Source: M3007 sp031425155 (lineage in GTDB: Bacteria > Bacteroidota > Bacteroidia > Chitinophagales > Saprospiraceae). Taken from it: a DNA stretch of 64,000 bases. Under the pieces are notes generated by a model, which was not told where the DNA came from, ran no database searches, and saw nothing but the letters and a program-made list of their open reading frames with translations. The stretch is from assembly GCA_031425155.1 (NCBI GenBank), contig JANPIV010000044.1, forward strand, positions 7,750 through 71,749, in the 5' to 3' direction. This document shows positions 18,363 to 26,815 of the stretch, in pieces. The first letter of the stretch is position 1. Each line of letters starts with the position of its first letter. The position numbers and the translations under genes are program-made.

Positions 18363-18402
18363 TCATTAAAATACCTTTGTGCCCAATTGCAACTACCTGT
18401 AC

Positions 18403-19203
18403 TTAATTTGATTCTATTTTGTTATATTTATATTCCTTTCTTTCAATAATACTTTTCCAGTTTTCCCGGTCGTGTAATACTTCTGCTACAAAGACATTAT
18501 CTGGCATCGGTTGACCTTCATAACCTAGATTGTAGCCAATGCCAAATCCTGCGATATACAGGATTTTAAGTCCCCATTGTACCCACTTTTTTTTATTGCC
18601 GGCGTTTATAGCAACTTCCTCAGCAAGAGAATAATATTTTGTAATTGTCATGCCACTTAAAGCACCAGAAGGTAACAAATATTTTTCAAATTGTTCTTTT
18701 GATACATTCCAAAAACCATTTCCTCTCGGAGTATAATCTAAATTATTCCGTTCTACTATCTGAATAGAGTCACCTCCTCCTCGATATATATAAATATTTT
18801 TTTCGAAAGCAACCCAAACGGCTGGATGGTCTGGAAATAGTGCCAATAGTGTCGAGAACGAAAGAGGTGTTACAGTATCCGGCTTTGTTGCATTAAGGTT
18901 CTTAGGATTCAAATTAGAGCCAATTGGTTTACTTGGCTTGGATGTATTTGAGTTAATTGTATCTAACTTAATTGGTTTTAAATCTTTGATAAAATCTCCC
19001 CAAGAGTATCTAAAATATGTAGATTTTTTTTCAAAATAATCTTCAACTAATCGTTTTTTAGAAAAATCAGGGCTTTGAATTCTTCCAATAACATATCCTA
19101 TCAAAATACAGCTCAACCATATTAAAAAAACTGCGATTATTGGATGCATTCCATTGGTGGACTTTGCATTCGATGTTTGTATGTTTTGCTCTTCCATTTT
19201 CAA
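18403..19203 (-). CDS. Hypothetical protein with one membrane helix
   Basis: The 266-residue product begins MKMEEQ (the second Met, at 19197, may be the true start). It has a single hydrophobic helix, about residues 21-45 (IIAVFLIWLSCILIGYVIG), then a Lys/Asn-rich hydrophilic region. The DNA is clearly more AT-rich than the surrounding cco and pst genes, which suggests transfer. It lies downstream of the nuclease gene on the same strand. I do not recognise the family. A near-C-terminal stretch with small residues (ILYIAGFGIGYNLGYEG) may be a second membrane-associated segment. Confidence 0.65.
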   Translation of the reverse strand: MKMEEQNIQTSNAKSTNGMHPIIAVFLIWLSCILIGYVIGRIQSPDFSKKRLVEDYFEKKSTYFRYSWGDFIKDLKPIKLDTINSNTSKPSKPIGSNLNPKNLNATKPDTVTPLSFSTLLALFPDHPAVWVAFEKNIYIYRGGGDSIQIVERNNLDYTPRGNGFWNVSKEQFEKYLLPSGALSGMTITKYYSLAEEVAINAGNKKKWVQWGLKILYIAGFGIGYNLGYEGQPMPDNVFVAEVLHDRENWKSIIERKEYKYNKIESN

Positions 19204-19314
19204 TATTTATATTTTTGTTGATTAAGATGAACGGTTAGCACCAGAGACGTACCCGGCTCAAGCCAGCATTACCGCTGGTGCAGTGTTGGCGGTCGTGCTT
19301 TTTCGTTTCTATTT

Positions 19315-19917
19315 TCATTTTGGTTTTTTATACATCACCAGATTTGCAGCCTCATTCCATGAATCTTTATCTATCTCAACCATATTGCTCTGGCCAGCAT
19401 AAAAGGTAAGATTCGAATTTAAAATTATTGGATTCAATCCATTTTTTTCCCTTGAGTGCAACAGTTCAATAAACCATGATTTATCATTGTGAAAAAGCGA
19501 ATATTCACTATGGTTTCGGAAATTTCTGAATCTATATCCTGTTTCGGTTATGCCAAAAAGAATGCAGTCATAATTTCTCGGAATTAAGTTGATGCTTTCT
19601 TTTGATTCTACGTCTGTGGTTGATAAATAAAAATCTAACACTTTTCGAAAAATGTATGACTTCTGAGTTAGCAGTAACTCTCTACAATCACCTATCATGT
19701 AAACCCCCTCGAGTTCTTTTTTTATATCTAAAGGTTTAATTTCAACCAACGTCTCCCCATTGATTATAAAATCTGGAATCCATCCATCCAAATCGAACGG
19801 TTCATATTCAAATGGAATATTTGTTAAATCAAAGTAAGCAGCCCATCTCGCTTCTAATCGAGACCGATATTGCCTACCCTTATATTTTGTTGGTATTGGC
19901 TTAAATTCGTATTCCAT
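19315..19917 (-). CDS. PD-(D/E)XK-type nuclease-like protein
   Basis: The 200-residue protein (start chosen at ATG 19917, MEYEFKP) begins with a YRSRLEARWAAYFDL motif, followed by PFEYEPFDLDGWIPDFII and then TLVEIKP. Together these give the E...PD...ExK arrangement of restriction-like nucleases; this layout is common in small phage and accessory nucleases. The frame extends upstream to 20109, but that part looks non-coding. The gene is AT-rich, without obvious partner modification genes, and may be defence, phage-derived or cargo. Metal-binding D and E/K residues appear intact. Confidence 0.7.
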   Translation of the reverse strand: MEYEFKPIPTKYKGRQYRSRLEARWAAYFDLTNIPFEYEPFDLDGWIPDFIINGETLVEIKPLDIKKELEGVYMIGDCRELLLTQKSYIFRKVLDFYLSTTDVESKESINLIPRNYDCILFGITETGYRFRNFRNHSEYSLFHNDKSWFIELLHSREKNGLNPIILNSNLTFYAGQSNMVEIDKDSWNEAANLVMYKKPK

Positions 19918-20285
19918 TCGTTTTTCTATTTTTACATGATCACCATCTATTGCACTCCCGCAACCAACCACTAAACCTTCCTCAAAAGGTCGGGTAAATG
20001 TTAACGCCCATTGCCGGAATGGCTTGCACTGCCGCAGTCGCGAGCGAAAGCACTTGTCGGCGGTGCAATAATGCGCAAAGTTCGACTTTCCCCAACAAAC
20101 TGCTCTCACCCACGATGTTTTTTCGACAAAAAATTTGCCAGTGCTGCCCTTTCACCCGGAAGGCTGCCACTGTTACTACGGAAAGGCATTTTTGCCCGGT
20201 GATTAGCCGAATAAATCATGTAGCGTCGGTGGAAGTGAAACATTTAGAGCGATTATTTGTAGCTCTCTTTCAAAACGCTGCAAAC
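19918..20285. other. Intergenic region between the nuclease and the outer-membrane protein genes
   Basis: This 368-bp stretch contains an imperfect GC-richer segment (about 19998-20070) with a short inverted repeat GCCATT/AATGGC and no convincing gene. Open frames crossing it on both strands have atypical, Cys/Arg-rich composition. The 3' part probably holds the promoter of the gene at 20286. Confidence 0.4.
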
Positions 20286-21428
20286 ATGTCTATTCGCTAC
20301 CGATGGTTGGTCCTTGCGCCGCTACTACTTTTGTCTCTTTCGATCGCGTCGGCGCAGTCGGATACAAGTTCCCGGTTCAGTCGGCTGTTGGCCCGCCTGA
20401 CCAAAGACGACCGCCCGCCGGAACGCCCGCGTTTTCTGGCTTATCCGACCTTAGGCTATTCACCGGAGACCAGTTTTGAATTCGGTGTGGCGTCCTCCCT
20501 GCTTTTTCACGCCAGGAACGACTATCAGCGTAACCGGTTGAGTGAGGTCACCGCTTTCGGGTTTTTTACCCTGCGTTCCCAGTACGGTTTGTGGGTGGAC
20601 AACGCGGTGTACACCGACCGGGATGGCTGGTTATTGCTGGGCAAGGCGCGTTTCCAACGCTTCCCGCTGCTTTATTTTGGCATCGGGGCGGATGCGCCGG
20701 AAGAAGACCCTACGGTGGTGGACGGCAATTATACGTTGGTGCGCCAACGGGTCCTGCGGCAGGTCAGCGGCAATTTTTTCGCCGGGTTGCAGGTAGATGT
20801 ACAACATCTGGCGCAGGTGGACTTTGGCGGCGATCAGCCTACGCACCCCCTGCCGGAAGGCGCCGCTGGCTCGACGAATATCGGCGTTGGTCCCAGCCTG
20901 GTGTACGATTCGCGGCCCAACATGCTCAATACCCGCGCGGGCTGGTTTGCGGAATTGTCGTGGTTGCATTACGGGCAGGCCCTGGGTAGCGATTATGCCT
21001 TCGAGGTGTTCAGCGCAGAACTGCGGCGCTATCACCAATTGAACGCCAAGTCGGTATTCGCCTGGCAATTGAGTGGAAATGCCGTGCAGGGCAACGCGCC
21101 CTTCAATATGCTTAGCCTGATGGGCAACGAAATGCTCATGCGCGGCTATTACACGGGCCGGTTCAGGGACCGGCAATACTATGCCGCACAGGCGGAGTAC
21201 CGCTGGTTGCCTTTCCCGTTCAGCCGCCGCCTGGGCGGTGCCGCTTTTTTGAGCGCGGGCGCCGTGTCACCCTCACTCGGCGCGCTCAGCACCCGACAGG
21301 TCAGGCTGGCTGGCGGAGCAGGCCTCCGCTTCCTTATTTTTCCTAAAAAAGACATTTTTGTGCGCCTGGATGCTGGCTTTACCCGGGAAGGCGTAGGGTT
21401 TTACATTTTTACAGGAGAGGCTTTTTAG
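20286..21428 (+). CDS. Outer-membrane beta-barrel protein of the BamA/surface-antigen type
   Basis: The 380-residue protein starts with a signal peptide (residues 1-22, ending SIASAQS). The rest reads as alternating amphipathic strands, with GIGADAPEEDPTVVDG, GPSLVYDSRPNMLNTRAGWF and a final aromatic F, as in BamA/TamA-like and patatin-less surface-antigen (D15) barrels without POTRA domains. The frame is open upstream to 19998, but the signal peptide fixes the start at 20286. Probably in the outer membrane; the transported or assembled substrate is unknown. The gene stands alone. Confidence 0.8.
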   Translation: MSIRYRWLVLAPLLLLSLSIASAQSDTSSRFSRLLARLTKDDRPPERPRFLAYPTLGYSPETSFEFGVASSLLFHARNDYQRNRLSEVTAFGFFTLRSQYGLWVDNAVYTDRDGWLLLGKARFQRFPLLYFGIGADAPEEDPTVVDGNYTLVRQRVLRQVSGNFFAGLQVDVQHLAQVDFGGDQPTHPLPEGAAGSTNIGVGPSLVYDSRPNMLNTRAGWFAELSWLHYGQALGSDYAFEVFSAELRRYHQLNAKSVFAWQLSGNAVQGNAPFNMLSLMGNEMLMRGYYTGRFRDRQYYAAQAEYRWLPFPFSRRLGGAAFLSAGAVSPSLGALSTRQVRLAGGAGLRFLIFPKKDIFVRLDAGFTREGVGFYIFTGEAF

Positions 21429-21437
21429 AGCGCGTTT

Positions 21438-21492
21438 AAGTGTGGCACACCATAGTTGATTTTCAATAATCAAGTTTAGGTGTGCCACACTT
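21438..21492. repeat. 14-bp stem hairpin after the outer-membrane protein gene
   Basis: AAGTGTGGCACACC (21438-21451) is exactly inverted at 21479-21492. A short T-run follows the second arm (21491-21495), so it may end the upstream transcript. The ORF at 21482 starts within the second arm. Confidence 0.6.
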
Positions 21493-21742
21493 TTTCGACC
21501 ACGACCACCTGTACTGGCAGGCGGCCGGCAAAAACCATGCGACGGGCGAAAAGACCACGCTCATCCAGCTCTTCGAGGAGCGCGATAAGGCCGATTTTTT
21601 GCGGACGATGGAAGCCTGGTTGGAGCGGTGGGAGAGGACGTATAGTGGGCTTTTAAAAAAACGAAACTTGTTCCAGTGTGATTTCCTATCATTGCGCAAA
21701 GTTTTATTCTCAACAAATAAAATAATGCAAAATGGAAGATAG
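21482..21742 (+). CDS. Small open frame, possibly a gene fragment
   Basis: An 86-residue frame starting inside the second arm of a hairpin and overlapping the next start codon by 11 bp. The first 60 residues (FFDHDHLYWQAAGKNHATGE and a Glu/Arg-rich helix) look protein-like; the last 25 do not. I do not recognise it. A 3' fragment of a lost gene is as likely as a real gene. Confidence 0.3.
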   Translation: MPHFFDHDHLYWQAAGKNHATGEKTTLIQLFEERDKADFLRTMEAWLERWERTYSGLLKKRNLFQCDFLSLRKVLFSTNKIMQNGR

Positions 21743-22004
21743 GCACAAGTTTAGTCAGGTTCAAGAATCCCAGCATTCCATCGAAGAGGCCACACCTGAT
21801 CCGGTTGCGCTTGAAAAGCGCCGACGTTTGCTGCACAACGCAAAATATTGGTTGGGCGCAGGGGTATTGCTCATGGGTATAAGTTTCGGCACCACTCTTT
21901 TCTTCTCTGGCAATGGCGTGTCGTTTGTCACCACCTGTATGTACATTTTGACGACATTGGGCACGGCTTGCGTCCTGAAGTCCTTGGTGAACGTTTTCAA
22001 CTGA
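21732..22004 (+). CDS. Small membrane protein, unknown function
   Basis: The 90-residue protein starts MEDRHKFSQ and has a charged first 40 residues followed by two predicted transmembrane helices (about 42-60, LGAGVLLMGISFGTTLFF, and 65-85). Small proteins of this layout, without named function, are frequent near pst/pho loci in Bacteroidota; that association is only inference here. The pst operon begins 130 bp downstream. Confidence 0.6.
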   Translation: MEDRHKFSQVQESQHSIEEATPDPVALEKRRRLLHNAKYWLGAGVLLMGISFGTTLFFSGNGVSFVTTCMYILTTLGTACVLKSLVNVFN

Positions 22005-22060
22005 CTGAACACTCAACCCAATCCAGTTGGGGCATATGCGCTAACCTGAAATGACCAAAA

Positions 22061-22117
22061 CTTAACCCAAACGTAATCTGCTAATCCCGCCTGCTGTACG
22101 CTGCCGCGCTACCTTTG
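22061..22117 (+). promoter_or_regulatory. Promoter of the pst operon with candidate Pho box
   Basis: A perfect -7 element TACCTTTG is at 22110-22117, 15 bp before pstS. Upstream, CTTAACC (22061-22067) and CGTAATC (22072-22078) repeat at an 11-bp period, with a further GCTAATC at 22080-22086. The period fits a PhoB-type direct repeat. Confidence 0.45.
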
Positions 22118-22131
22118 AAAAAAGGTCTGTT

Positions 22132-23007
22132 ATGCGCGAAACCCTGATTTTATCCCTGCTTATTTGCCTCGTTGGATGCGGTCGGCAAAACGTTGAAAAT
22201 ATTACCATCAAAGGATCGGATACCGAAGTAAACCTGGTGCTGCAACTGGCCGAAGCCTACATGGACACCGATCCGACCGTGTCCATCAGCGTCTCCGGTG
22301 GCGGTAGCGGGGTCGGCATTGCGGGGCTGCTGAACGGCAGAATTGACGTGGCCAACTCCTCCCGCGAGATCATGAAAGAAGAACTCGCTATGGCGGCACA
22401 GCGGCAGTTGAATGCCGAACCCTTCGTTTTTGCCGCCGATGCGCTGGCCATAATATGCCATCCGTCCGTATCTTTCGACAGCCTGCAACTGGATGAGCTG
22501 GGGCGGATTTTTTCCGGAGAGGTGCAAAACTGGTCGCAACTCGGTGGCCGCGCAGGTCAAATATCCCTGTACGGGCGGCAGAGCAATTCCGGCACGTTTA
22601 TGTACTTCCGCGAGCGGGTGCTGGGTAAGGATTATGCGCCCGGCATCAAACAAATGAATGGCAATGCCCAAATTCTGGAAGCCATAAAGGCCGACGCGAA
22701 TGCCATTGGCTACATTGGTTTTGGCTACCTGACCGACGAAAGCGGTGCCCTCTGGCAGGGCATTAAAGTCATCAAACTAGGTAGTGAGCGCGGTAAAAAC
22801 GCCATTTCGCCGCTCGACCGGGCTGCTATCAAGGCTGGTTTATACCCGCTCACCCGACCACTTTTCCAATTTACGAATGGCGAACCCACAGGCAAAACCC
22901 GCGCCTTTTTTGCCTTTGAAAAAAGTGCCGCCGGGCAGGCCATCATCGCCAAAAACGGCTACTTACCCGCTGCCGAGGCTGGTTTGGTCTCCAATTTCAG
23001 CCAATGA
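22132..23007 (+). CDS. pstS: Phosphate ABC transporter substrate-binding lipoprotein
   Basis: The 291-residue protein has a lipoprotein signal (LICLVGC, Cys at residue 16) and the PstS fold: IKGSDTEVNL, the SGGGSGVGIAGL phosphate-binding loop and SNSGTFMYF. It captures phosphate in the periplasm and hands it to PstCA. It is the first gene of pstSCAB and overlaps pstC by 4 bp. The protein is full length. No phoU follows pstB, which is usual elsewhere. Confidence 0.93.
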   Translation: MRETLILSLLICLVGCGRQNVENITIKGSDTEVNLVLQLAEAYMDTDPTVSISVSGGGSGVGIAGLLNGRIDVANSSREIMKEELAMAAQRQLNAEPFVFAADALAIICHPSVSFDSLQLDELGRIFSGEVQNWSQLGGRAGQISLYGRQSNSGTFMYFRERVLGKDYAPGIKQMNGNAQILEAIKADANAIGYIGFGYLTDESGALWQGIKVIKLGSERGKNAISPLDRAAIKAGLYPLTRPLFQFTNGEPTGKTRAFFAFEKSAAGQAIIAKNGYLPAAEAGLVSNFSQ

Positions 23008-23888
23008 AACAACGTCTTTTTTGGGATATCTTCTTTGCCCGCCTCCTGGCCGGGGCGGCCTGGGTGTCGGTGCTGACGCTGGCGGGCATTTTTTTGATGC
23101 TGTTGTTCAATAGCATCCGGGCGTTTCAGAGCATCTCCCCCACCCAGTTTTTCTCTATAGCAGCCTGGAATCCAGCAGCTTACGGAGAGGCCACCTATGG
23201 CATTGGCGCGATGCTGGTCAGCACCTTCTTAGTCACGATGGGGGCGATGCTGATCGCCGTCCCGCTCGGCATTGGCACGGCAGCCTTCCTTTCGGAAATC
23301 GCCTCGCCACGGGTGCGTAATATTCTGAAACCCGCCATCGAAATGCTGGCCGCCGTGCCTTCGGTGGTCATCGGTTTTTTGGGCATTGTGCTGGTCGCGC
23401 CCGTACTGGCCGACGTGTTTCATTTGCCCAACGGATTGAACGCGCTCAACGGCTCCATTCTGCTGGCGGTCATGGCCTTACCTACGCTGATTTCGGTGAC
23501 GGAAGATGCCATCCATGCCGTGCCAAAAGATTATAAAGAAGCCAGTTACGCCCTCGGTGCCAACCGCTGGGAGACGCTCGTGCGGGTGACGCTGCCCTCC
23601 TGCACCTCCGGCATTCTGGTGGCGGTGATGCTCGGTCTGGGGCGGGCCCTCGGCGAAACGATGACCGTACTGATGGCTACGGGCAATGCGACTGCCATGC
23701 CGCATAGTTTCTTCGATCCGGTGCGTACCATCACCGCTACCGTGGCCATCGAAATGGGCGAAGTGCCATCGGGGACACCGCATTTTTACAGCCTGTTTGC
23801 CTGTGCGCTGGTCCTTTTTCTGATCACTCTTTTCGTCAATATGGCGGCTGAACGGGTAGCGGCAGGATTTAGACAAAAGGGACAATGA
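23004..23888 (+). CDS. pstC: Phosphate ABC transporter permease PstC
   Basis: The 294-residue integral membrane protein has six helices and the ABC permease EAA loop (about 185-205, KEASYALGANRWETLVRVTL). With PstA it forms the phosphate channel. It overlaps pstS and pstA by 4 bp each, so the operon is translationally coupled. Length and motifs are normal. Confidence 0.93.
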   Translation: MKQRLFWDIFFARLLAGAAWVSVLTLAGIFLMLLFNSIRAFQSISPTQFFSIAAWNPAAYGEATYGIGAMLVSTFLVTMGAMLIAVPLGIGTAAFLSEIASPRVRNILKPAIEMLAAVPSVVIGFLGIVLVAPVLADVFHLPNGLNALNGSILLAVMALPTLISVTEDAIHAVPKDYKEASYALGANRWETLVRVTLPSCTSGILVAVMLGLGRALGETMTVLMATGNATAMPHSFFDPVRTITATVAIEMGEVPSGTPHFYSLFACALVLFLITLFVNMAAERVAAGFRQKGQ

Positions 23889-24724
23889 CTAGAAAACTGT
23901 ATCAAGTGCTGGGAATCGCCGCCCTTTTTGCCTGTGCTTTGGTTGTGCTGGCCATATTGGGTGTGGTGCTTTTTGATCTGACGGCAAAAGGAGGGCCGAC
24001 GCTTTCGTGGCATTTTCTGAGCCAATATCCCAAAAAGGGCATGACCGAAGGCGGCATTTTACCGGCTATTTTCGGTACCACGGCGGTCACTTTGCTCTCC
24101 ACGCTACTGGCCACGCCGCTGGGCATCGGCTGCGCGGTATTTCTGCACGAATATGCCCCCGACAACCGGATTTCCCGGCTGATCCGTGCTTCTATCCGCA
24201 ACCTGGCCGGGGTGCCGAGCATTGTCTATGGCCTGTTTGGGCTGGCGATCTTTATGCAGTTTTTCGGCATGGGCGCATCGGTGCTGGCTGCCGGTTGCAC
24301 CCTGGGTCTGCTGACGCTGCCCTCCATCATTACCACCACCGAGGAAGCCCTGCGCAACGTGCCGCGCCTGACCCGCGAAGGCGCACTGGCGCTCGGTGCG
24401 ACCAAATGGGAAACCATTCGTACCGTAGTGTTGCCCGCTGCCGTGCCGGGTATCCTCACGGGCGTCATTCTCGCCTTGTCGAGGTCGGCGGGGGAGACGG
24501 CACCAATTCTCTTCACCGGCGTGGCATTTTACACCCGCTATTTGCCTGCGTCGGTGCTGGACGAATTCATGGCTTTGCCTTATCATCTCTATATTTTATC
24601 TACGCAGCACCATGCTATTGAGGAGGTGCGGCCATTGGCTTATGCCACGGCGTTGACGTTGTTAGGATTAGTTTTTTTGCTCAATTTGACCGCTTTTTGG
24701 GTGCGGGCGAGGTATAAACAGTAA
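23885..24724 (+). CDS. pstA: Phosphate ABC transporter permease PstA
   Basis: The 279-residue membrane protein has six helices with conserved FLHEYAPDNRISRLIR and NLAGVPSIVYGLFGL segments and the EAA loop REGALALGATKWETIRTVVL. It is the second half of the phosphate channel. It overlaps pstC by 4 bp and is followed by pstB after 4 bp. Confidence 0.93.
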   Translation: MTRKLYQVLGIAALFACALVVLAILGVVLFDLTAKGGPTLSWHFLSQYPKKGMTEGGILPAIFGTTAVTLLSTLLATPLGIGCAVFLHEYAPDNRISRLIRASIRNLAGVPSIVYGLFGLAIFMQFFGMGASVLAAGCTLGLLTLPSIITTTEEALRNVPRLTREGALALGATKWETIRTVVLPAAVPGILTGVILALSRSAGETAPILFTGVAFYTRYLPASVLDEFMALPYHLYILSTQHHAIEEVRPLAYATALTLLGLVFLLNLTAFWVRARYKQ

Positions 24725-24728
24725 GAAA

Positions 24729-25487
24729 ATGGAAAAAACAAAAATTGAAATACGTGGCCTCGATCTGTTTTTCGGAAAAAAACAAGCCCTGAAAAACATC
24801 GTCGCCGATCTTCCCGAAGGCAAAATCACCGCGCTCATCGGCCCGTCGGGTTGTGGCAAAAGCACCCTGCTGCGCTGCCTCAACCGGATGCACGACCTGA
24901 ATCCGCAGGCGAAAATAACGGGCAAAATTATGCTCGGCGACCTCAATATTCTGCATGGCCGCACCAATGCCGTCCACCTGCGCCGCCGGGTGGGTATGGT
25001 GTTTCAAAAGCCGAATCCATTTCCGAAAAGCATCGCCGAAAATGTGGCTTATGGATTAGAGATCAATCACTTGTGCGACAAATCACAACTGGCTGGACGG
25101 GTGGAGCAGAGCCTGCGCGACAGTTTTTTATGGGAGGAAGTAAAAGATGAGCTGGACAAATCTGCGCTGGACCTGAGCGGCGGACAGCAGCAGCGGCTGT
25201 GCATCGCGCGGGCCATCGCCGTCGAGCCGGAGGTCATTCTGATGGACGAACCCTGCTCCGCACTCGACCCTATTTCGACCGCCAGAATCGAGGAACTGAT
25301 GCTGAAACTCTGTGGTCGTTTTACGCAGGTCATCGTGACCCATAATATGCAGCAGGCGCAGCGCGTGTCGGACTACATAGCATTTATGTATCTGGGTGAA
25401 CTAATAGAATTTGGCGAAACCAAGCAGATTTTTGAAAACCCGCAACAGGAACTAACTAAAAATTACGTGGCCGGGCATTTTGGATAG
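24729..25487 (+). CDS. pstB: Phosphate ABC transporter ATP-binding protein
   Basis: The 252-residue ATPase has Walker A GPSGCGKST, the PstB-typical LRCLNRMHDL, the signature LSGGQQQRLCIARA and Walker B EVILMDEPCSALDPIST. It drives phosphate import at the inner face of the membrane. It is the last gene of the operon; no phoU follows, and the downstream 700 bp is repeat-rich non-coding DNA. Confidence 0.95.
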   Translation: MEKTKIEIRGLDLFFGKKQALKNIVADLPEGKITALIGPSGCGKSTLLRCLNRMHDLNPQAKITGKIMLGDLNILHGRTNAVHLRRRVGMVFQKPNPFPKSIAENVAYGLEINHLCDKSQLAGRVEQSLRDSFLWEEVKDELDKSALDLSGGQQQRLCIARAIAVEPEVILMDEPCSALDPISTARIEELMLKLCGRFTQVIVTHNMQQAQRVSDYIAFMYLGELIEFGETKQIFENPQQELTKNYVAGHFG

Positions 25488-25574
25488 TATTATTAAAAAT
25501 AATAGACTTGTTGCAGCATTGGTAATCAATTGCTTACATATTTTTGGACTTTTGTCCCCGACTTTATCGGGGCA

Positions 25575-25680
25575 TGCTATTCAGAGCCGTAAGGCGTGGA
25601 ATCCGAGGTAGAAGGCCGAAATTAAATATCTTTATAGAGTAGGCCTTCGGCCTCGGATTCCACGCTACACTCTGAATGAC
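25575..25680. repeat. GTCATTCAGAG palindromic repeat, copy 2
   Basis: The left arm (25575-25608, containing GGCGTGGAATCCGAGG) is inverted at 25641-25680 and ends CTCTGAATGAC, as in copy 1 at 17176-17263. Only the arms are shared. It lies in the 732-bp non-coding stretch after pstB, which also holds MITE-like elements B and C. Confidence 0.75.
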
Positions 25681-25692
25681 AAAACATACTAA

Positions 25693-25796
25693 CTGATGTT
25701 ACGCACTAAATACGTTTATGAAACCTTTGGAGGTTTCGCAAACGCCACGCAATCAACCCGTTTAAACGTCGCTCTGTGATTTGTACGTAACATCAG
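25693..25796. mobile_element. MITE-like element B (104 bp)
   Basis: Ends CTGATGTTACG (25693-25703) and CGTAACATCAG (25786-25796) are exact inverses. The 7-bp sequence ATACTAA flanks both sides (25686-25692 and 25797-25803). The interior has the hairpin 25713-25744 with CGTTT-GAAACCT arms, also found twice in element D. Confidence 0.8.
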
Positions 25797-25901
25797 ATAC
25801 TAATACCTACTCTATAAAACCACCGCAACAAGTCTCGTATAATACTTAAAGTACTTTGATCGATTAAAATACTCGTATGTTCAATAAATTTATGTTATAA
25901 T

Positions 25902-26048
25902 CTGATGTTACGCACGATATAAAAATCGAGTGGAGATATGATTGGACTTTTCAGCCACTCGATTTCTCTTAGCCGTTGTTGAGCGTCCTCGCCAACAACG
26001 GCAGGAGATGGTTTCTCTGCCAATCATTGTGGTTGTGCTTAACATCAG
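25902..26048. mobile_element. MITE-like element C (147 bp)
   Basis: Ends CTGATGTTACGCAC (25902-25915) and GTGCTTAACATCAG (26035-26048) are inverted with one mismatch. TTATAAT flanks both sides (25895-25901 and 26049-26055). The interior holds two hairpins (ATCGAGTGG.../CCACTCGAT and CCGTTGTTG/CAACAACGG) unrelated to those in B and D. The 100 bp between B and C show no gene. Confidence 0.8.
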
Positions 26049-26091
26049 TTATAATATAATGATAGTTTAAAGGTGCGTTGACCATATAAGT

Positions 26092-26130
26092 AATGCGTCA
26101 TTCCGATATTTTCGGGATGACGCATTTTTT
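26092..26130. terminator. Hairpin terminator with T-run
   Basis: AATGCGTCAT and ATGACGCATT form a 10-bp stem followed by a T-run (26125-26130). It insulates the YceI gene from upstream transcription. Confidence 0.7.
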
Positions 26131-26137
26131 TACCGCT

Positions 26138-26203
26138 TGACGAAGGTCACCCTACCGCCTAATGCAGGTCATTAACTGGCGGTTTCTCCTCCCGATACAT
26201 TTG
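26138..26203 (+). promoter_or_regulatory. Crp/Fnr-type promoter of the YceI gene
   Basis: TGACGAAGGTCA (26138-26149) and TAATGCAGGTCA (26160-26171) are 22 bp apart, centre to centre. The -7 element TACATTTG (26196-26203) starts 30.5 bp after the second centre, 1 bp longer than at the sister promoters. Confidence 0.7.
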
Positions 26204-26219
26204 TACAAAAATAACGGAG

Positions 26220-26789
26220 ATGAAAATCAAATTTGCAATTTACTTCTTTTTCACGCTTTCGTTTGCTTTCGGGCAGACTGGCTACCGCGCAACGAACTTT
26301 TCTTTGGTTATAAAGGGAACTTCCAACCTGCATGACTGGCAATCCACCGCTAAAGAGGTGCGCACGAATGCATCGCTTAATTTAGAAGCGGGGGTACTTA
26401 AATCCATCCCATCACTCAGTGTGGAAATTCCGGTCAAAACCATCAAGAGCGGTAGAAGCTCCATCATGGATAATAAGACCTATGATGCACTGAAAGCAGA
26501 CGATTTCCCCAATGTAACCTATAAACTGGAAAAGGTAACTGGACTGGTTAAAAAAGGTAACACTTACGACATTAATACGACTGGTTTTCTGATGATTGCG
26601 GGCACTACTAATAAAATAGACCTGTATGTACAAGGAAAAGTAGGTGACGGGGGCGACATTACTTTCACCGGCTCTAAGAAACTAAAAATGACGGAGTATA
26701 AAATGAAACCGCCAACTGCGCTGATGGGCACTCTGACCACCGGCGACGATATTGAAATAGTTTTCCAAGTAACCTTGAAACAATTTTAA
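26220..26789 (+). CDS. YceI-family exported protein
   Basis: The 189-residue protein has a signal peptide (residues 1-18, ending FAFGQ) and the YceI lipocalin-like beta-barrel: LVIKGTSNLHDWQS, DNKTYDALKADDFPNVTYKL and a C-terminal IEIVFQVTLKQF. YceI proteins bind isoprenoid-type lipids in the periplasm; some occur with respiratory genes. Its Crp/Fnr-type promoter ties it to low-oxygen growth. It is the first of a small group with the porin and a second YceI-like protein. Confidence 0.9.
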   Translation: MKIKFAIYFFFTLSFAFGQTGYRATNFSLVIKGTSNLHDWQSTAKEVRTNASLNLEAGVLKSIPSLSVEIPVKTIKSGRSSIMDNKTYDALKADDFPNVTYKLEKVTGLVKKGNTYDINTTGFLMIAGTTNKIDLYVQGKVGDGGDITFTGSKKLKMTEYKMKPPTALMGTLTTGDDIEIVFQVTLKQF

Positions 26790-26815
26790 AACAATTCAAA
26801 AACTCAACTTCTTTC

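Noticed and set aside
19225..20070. Hairpins around the nuclease gene as integron attC sites
   Set aside because: The core-site consensus RYYYAAC/GTTRRRY is not met, and no integrase is visible.
19918..20109. N-terminal extension of the nuclease gene
   Set aside because: The sequence is Cys/Arg-rich and unlike the family; the ATG at 19917 begins the conserved region.
19998..20285. N-terminal extension of the outer-membrane protein gene
   Set aside because: A good signal peptide begins at 20286; the upstream part has non-coding composition.
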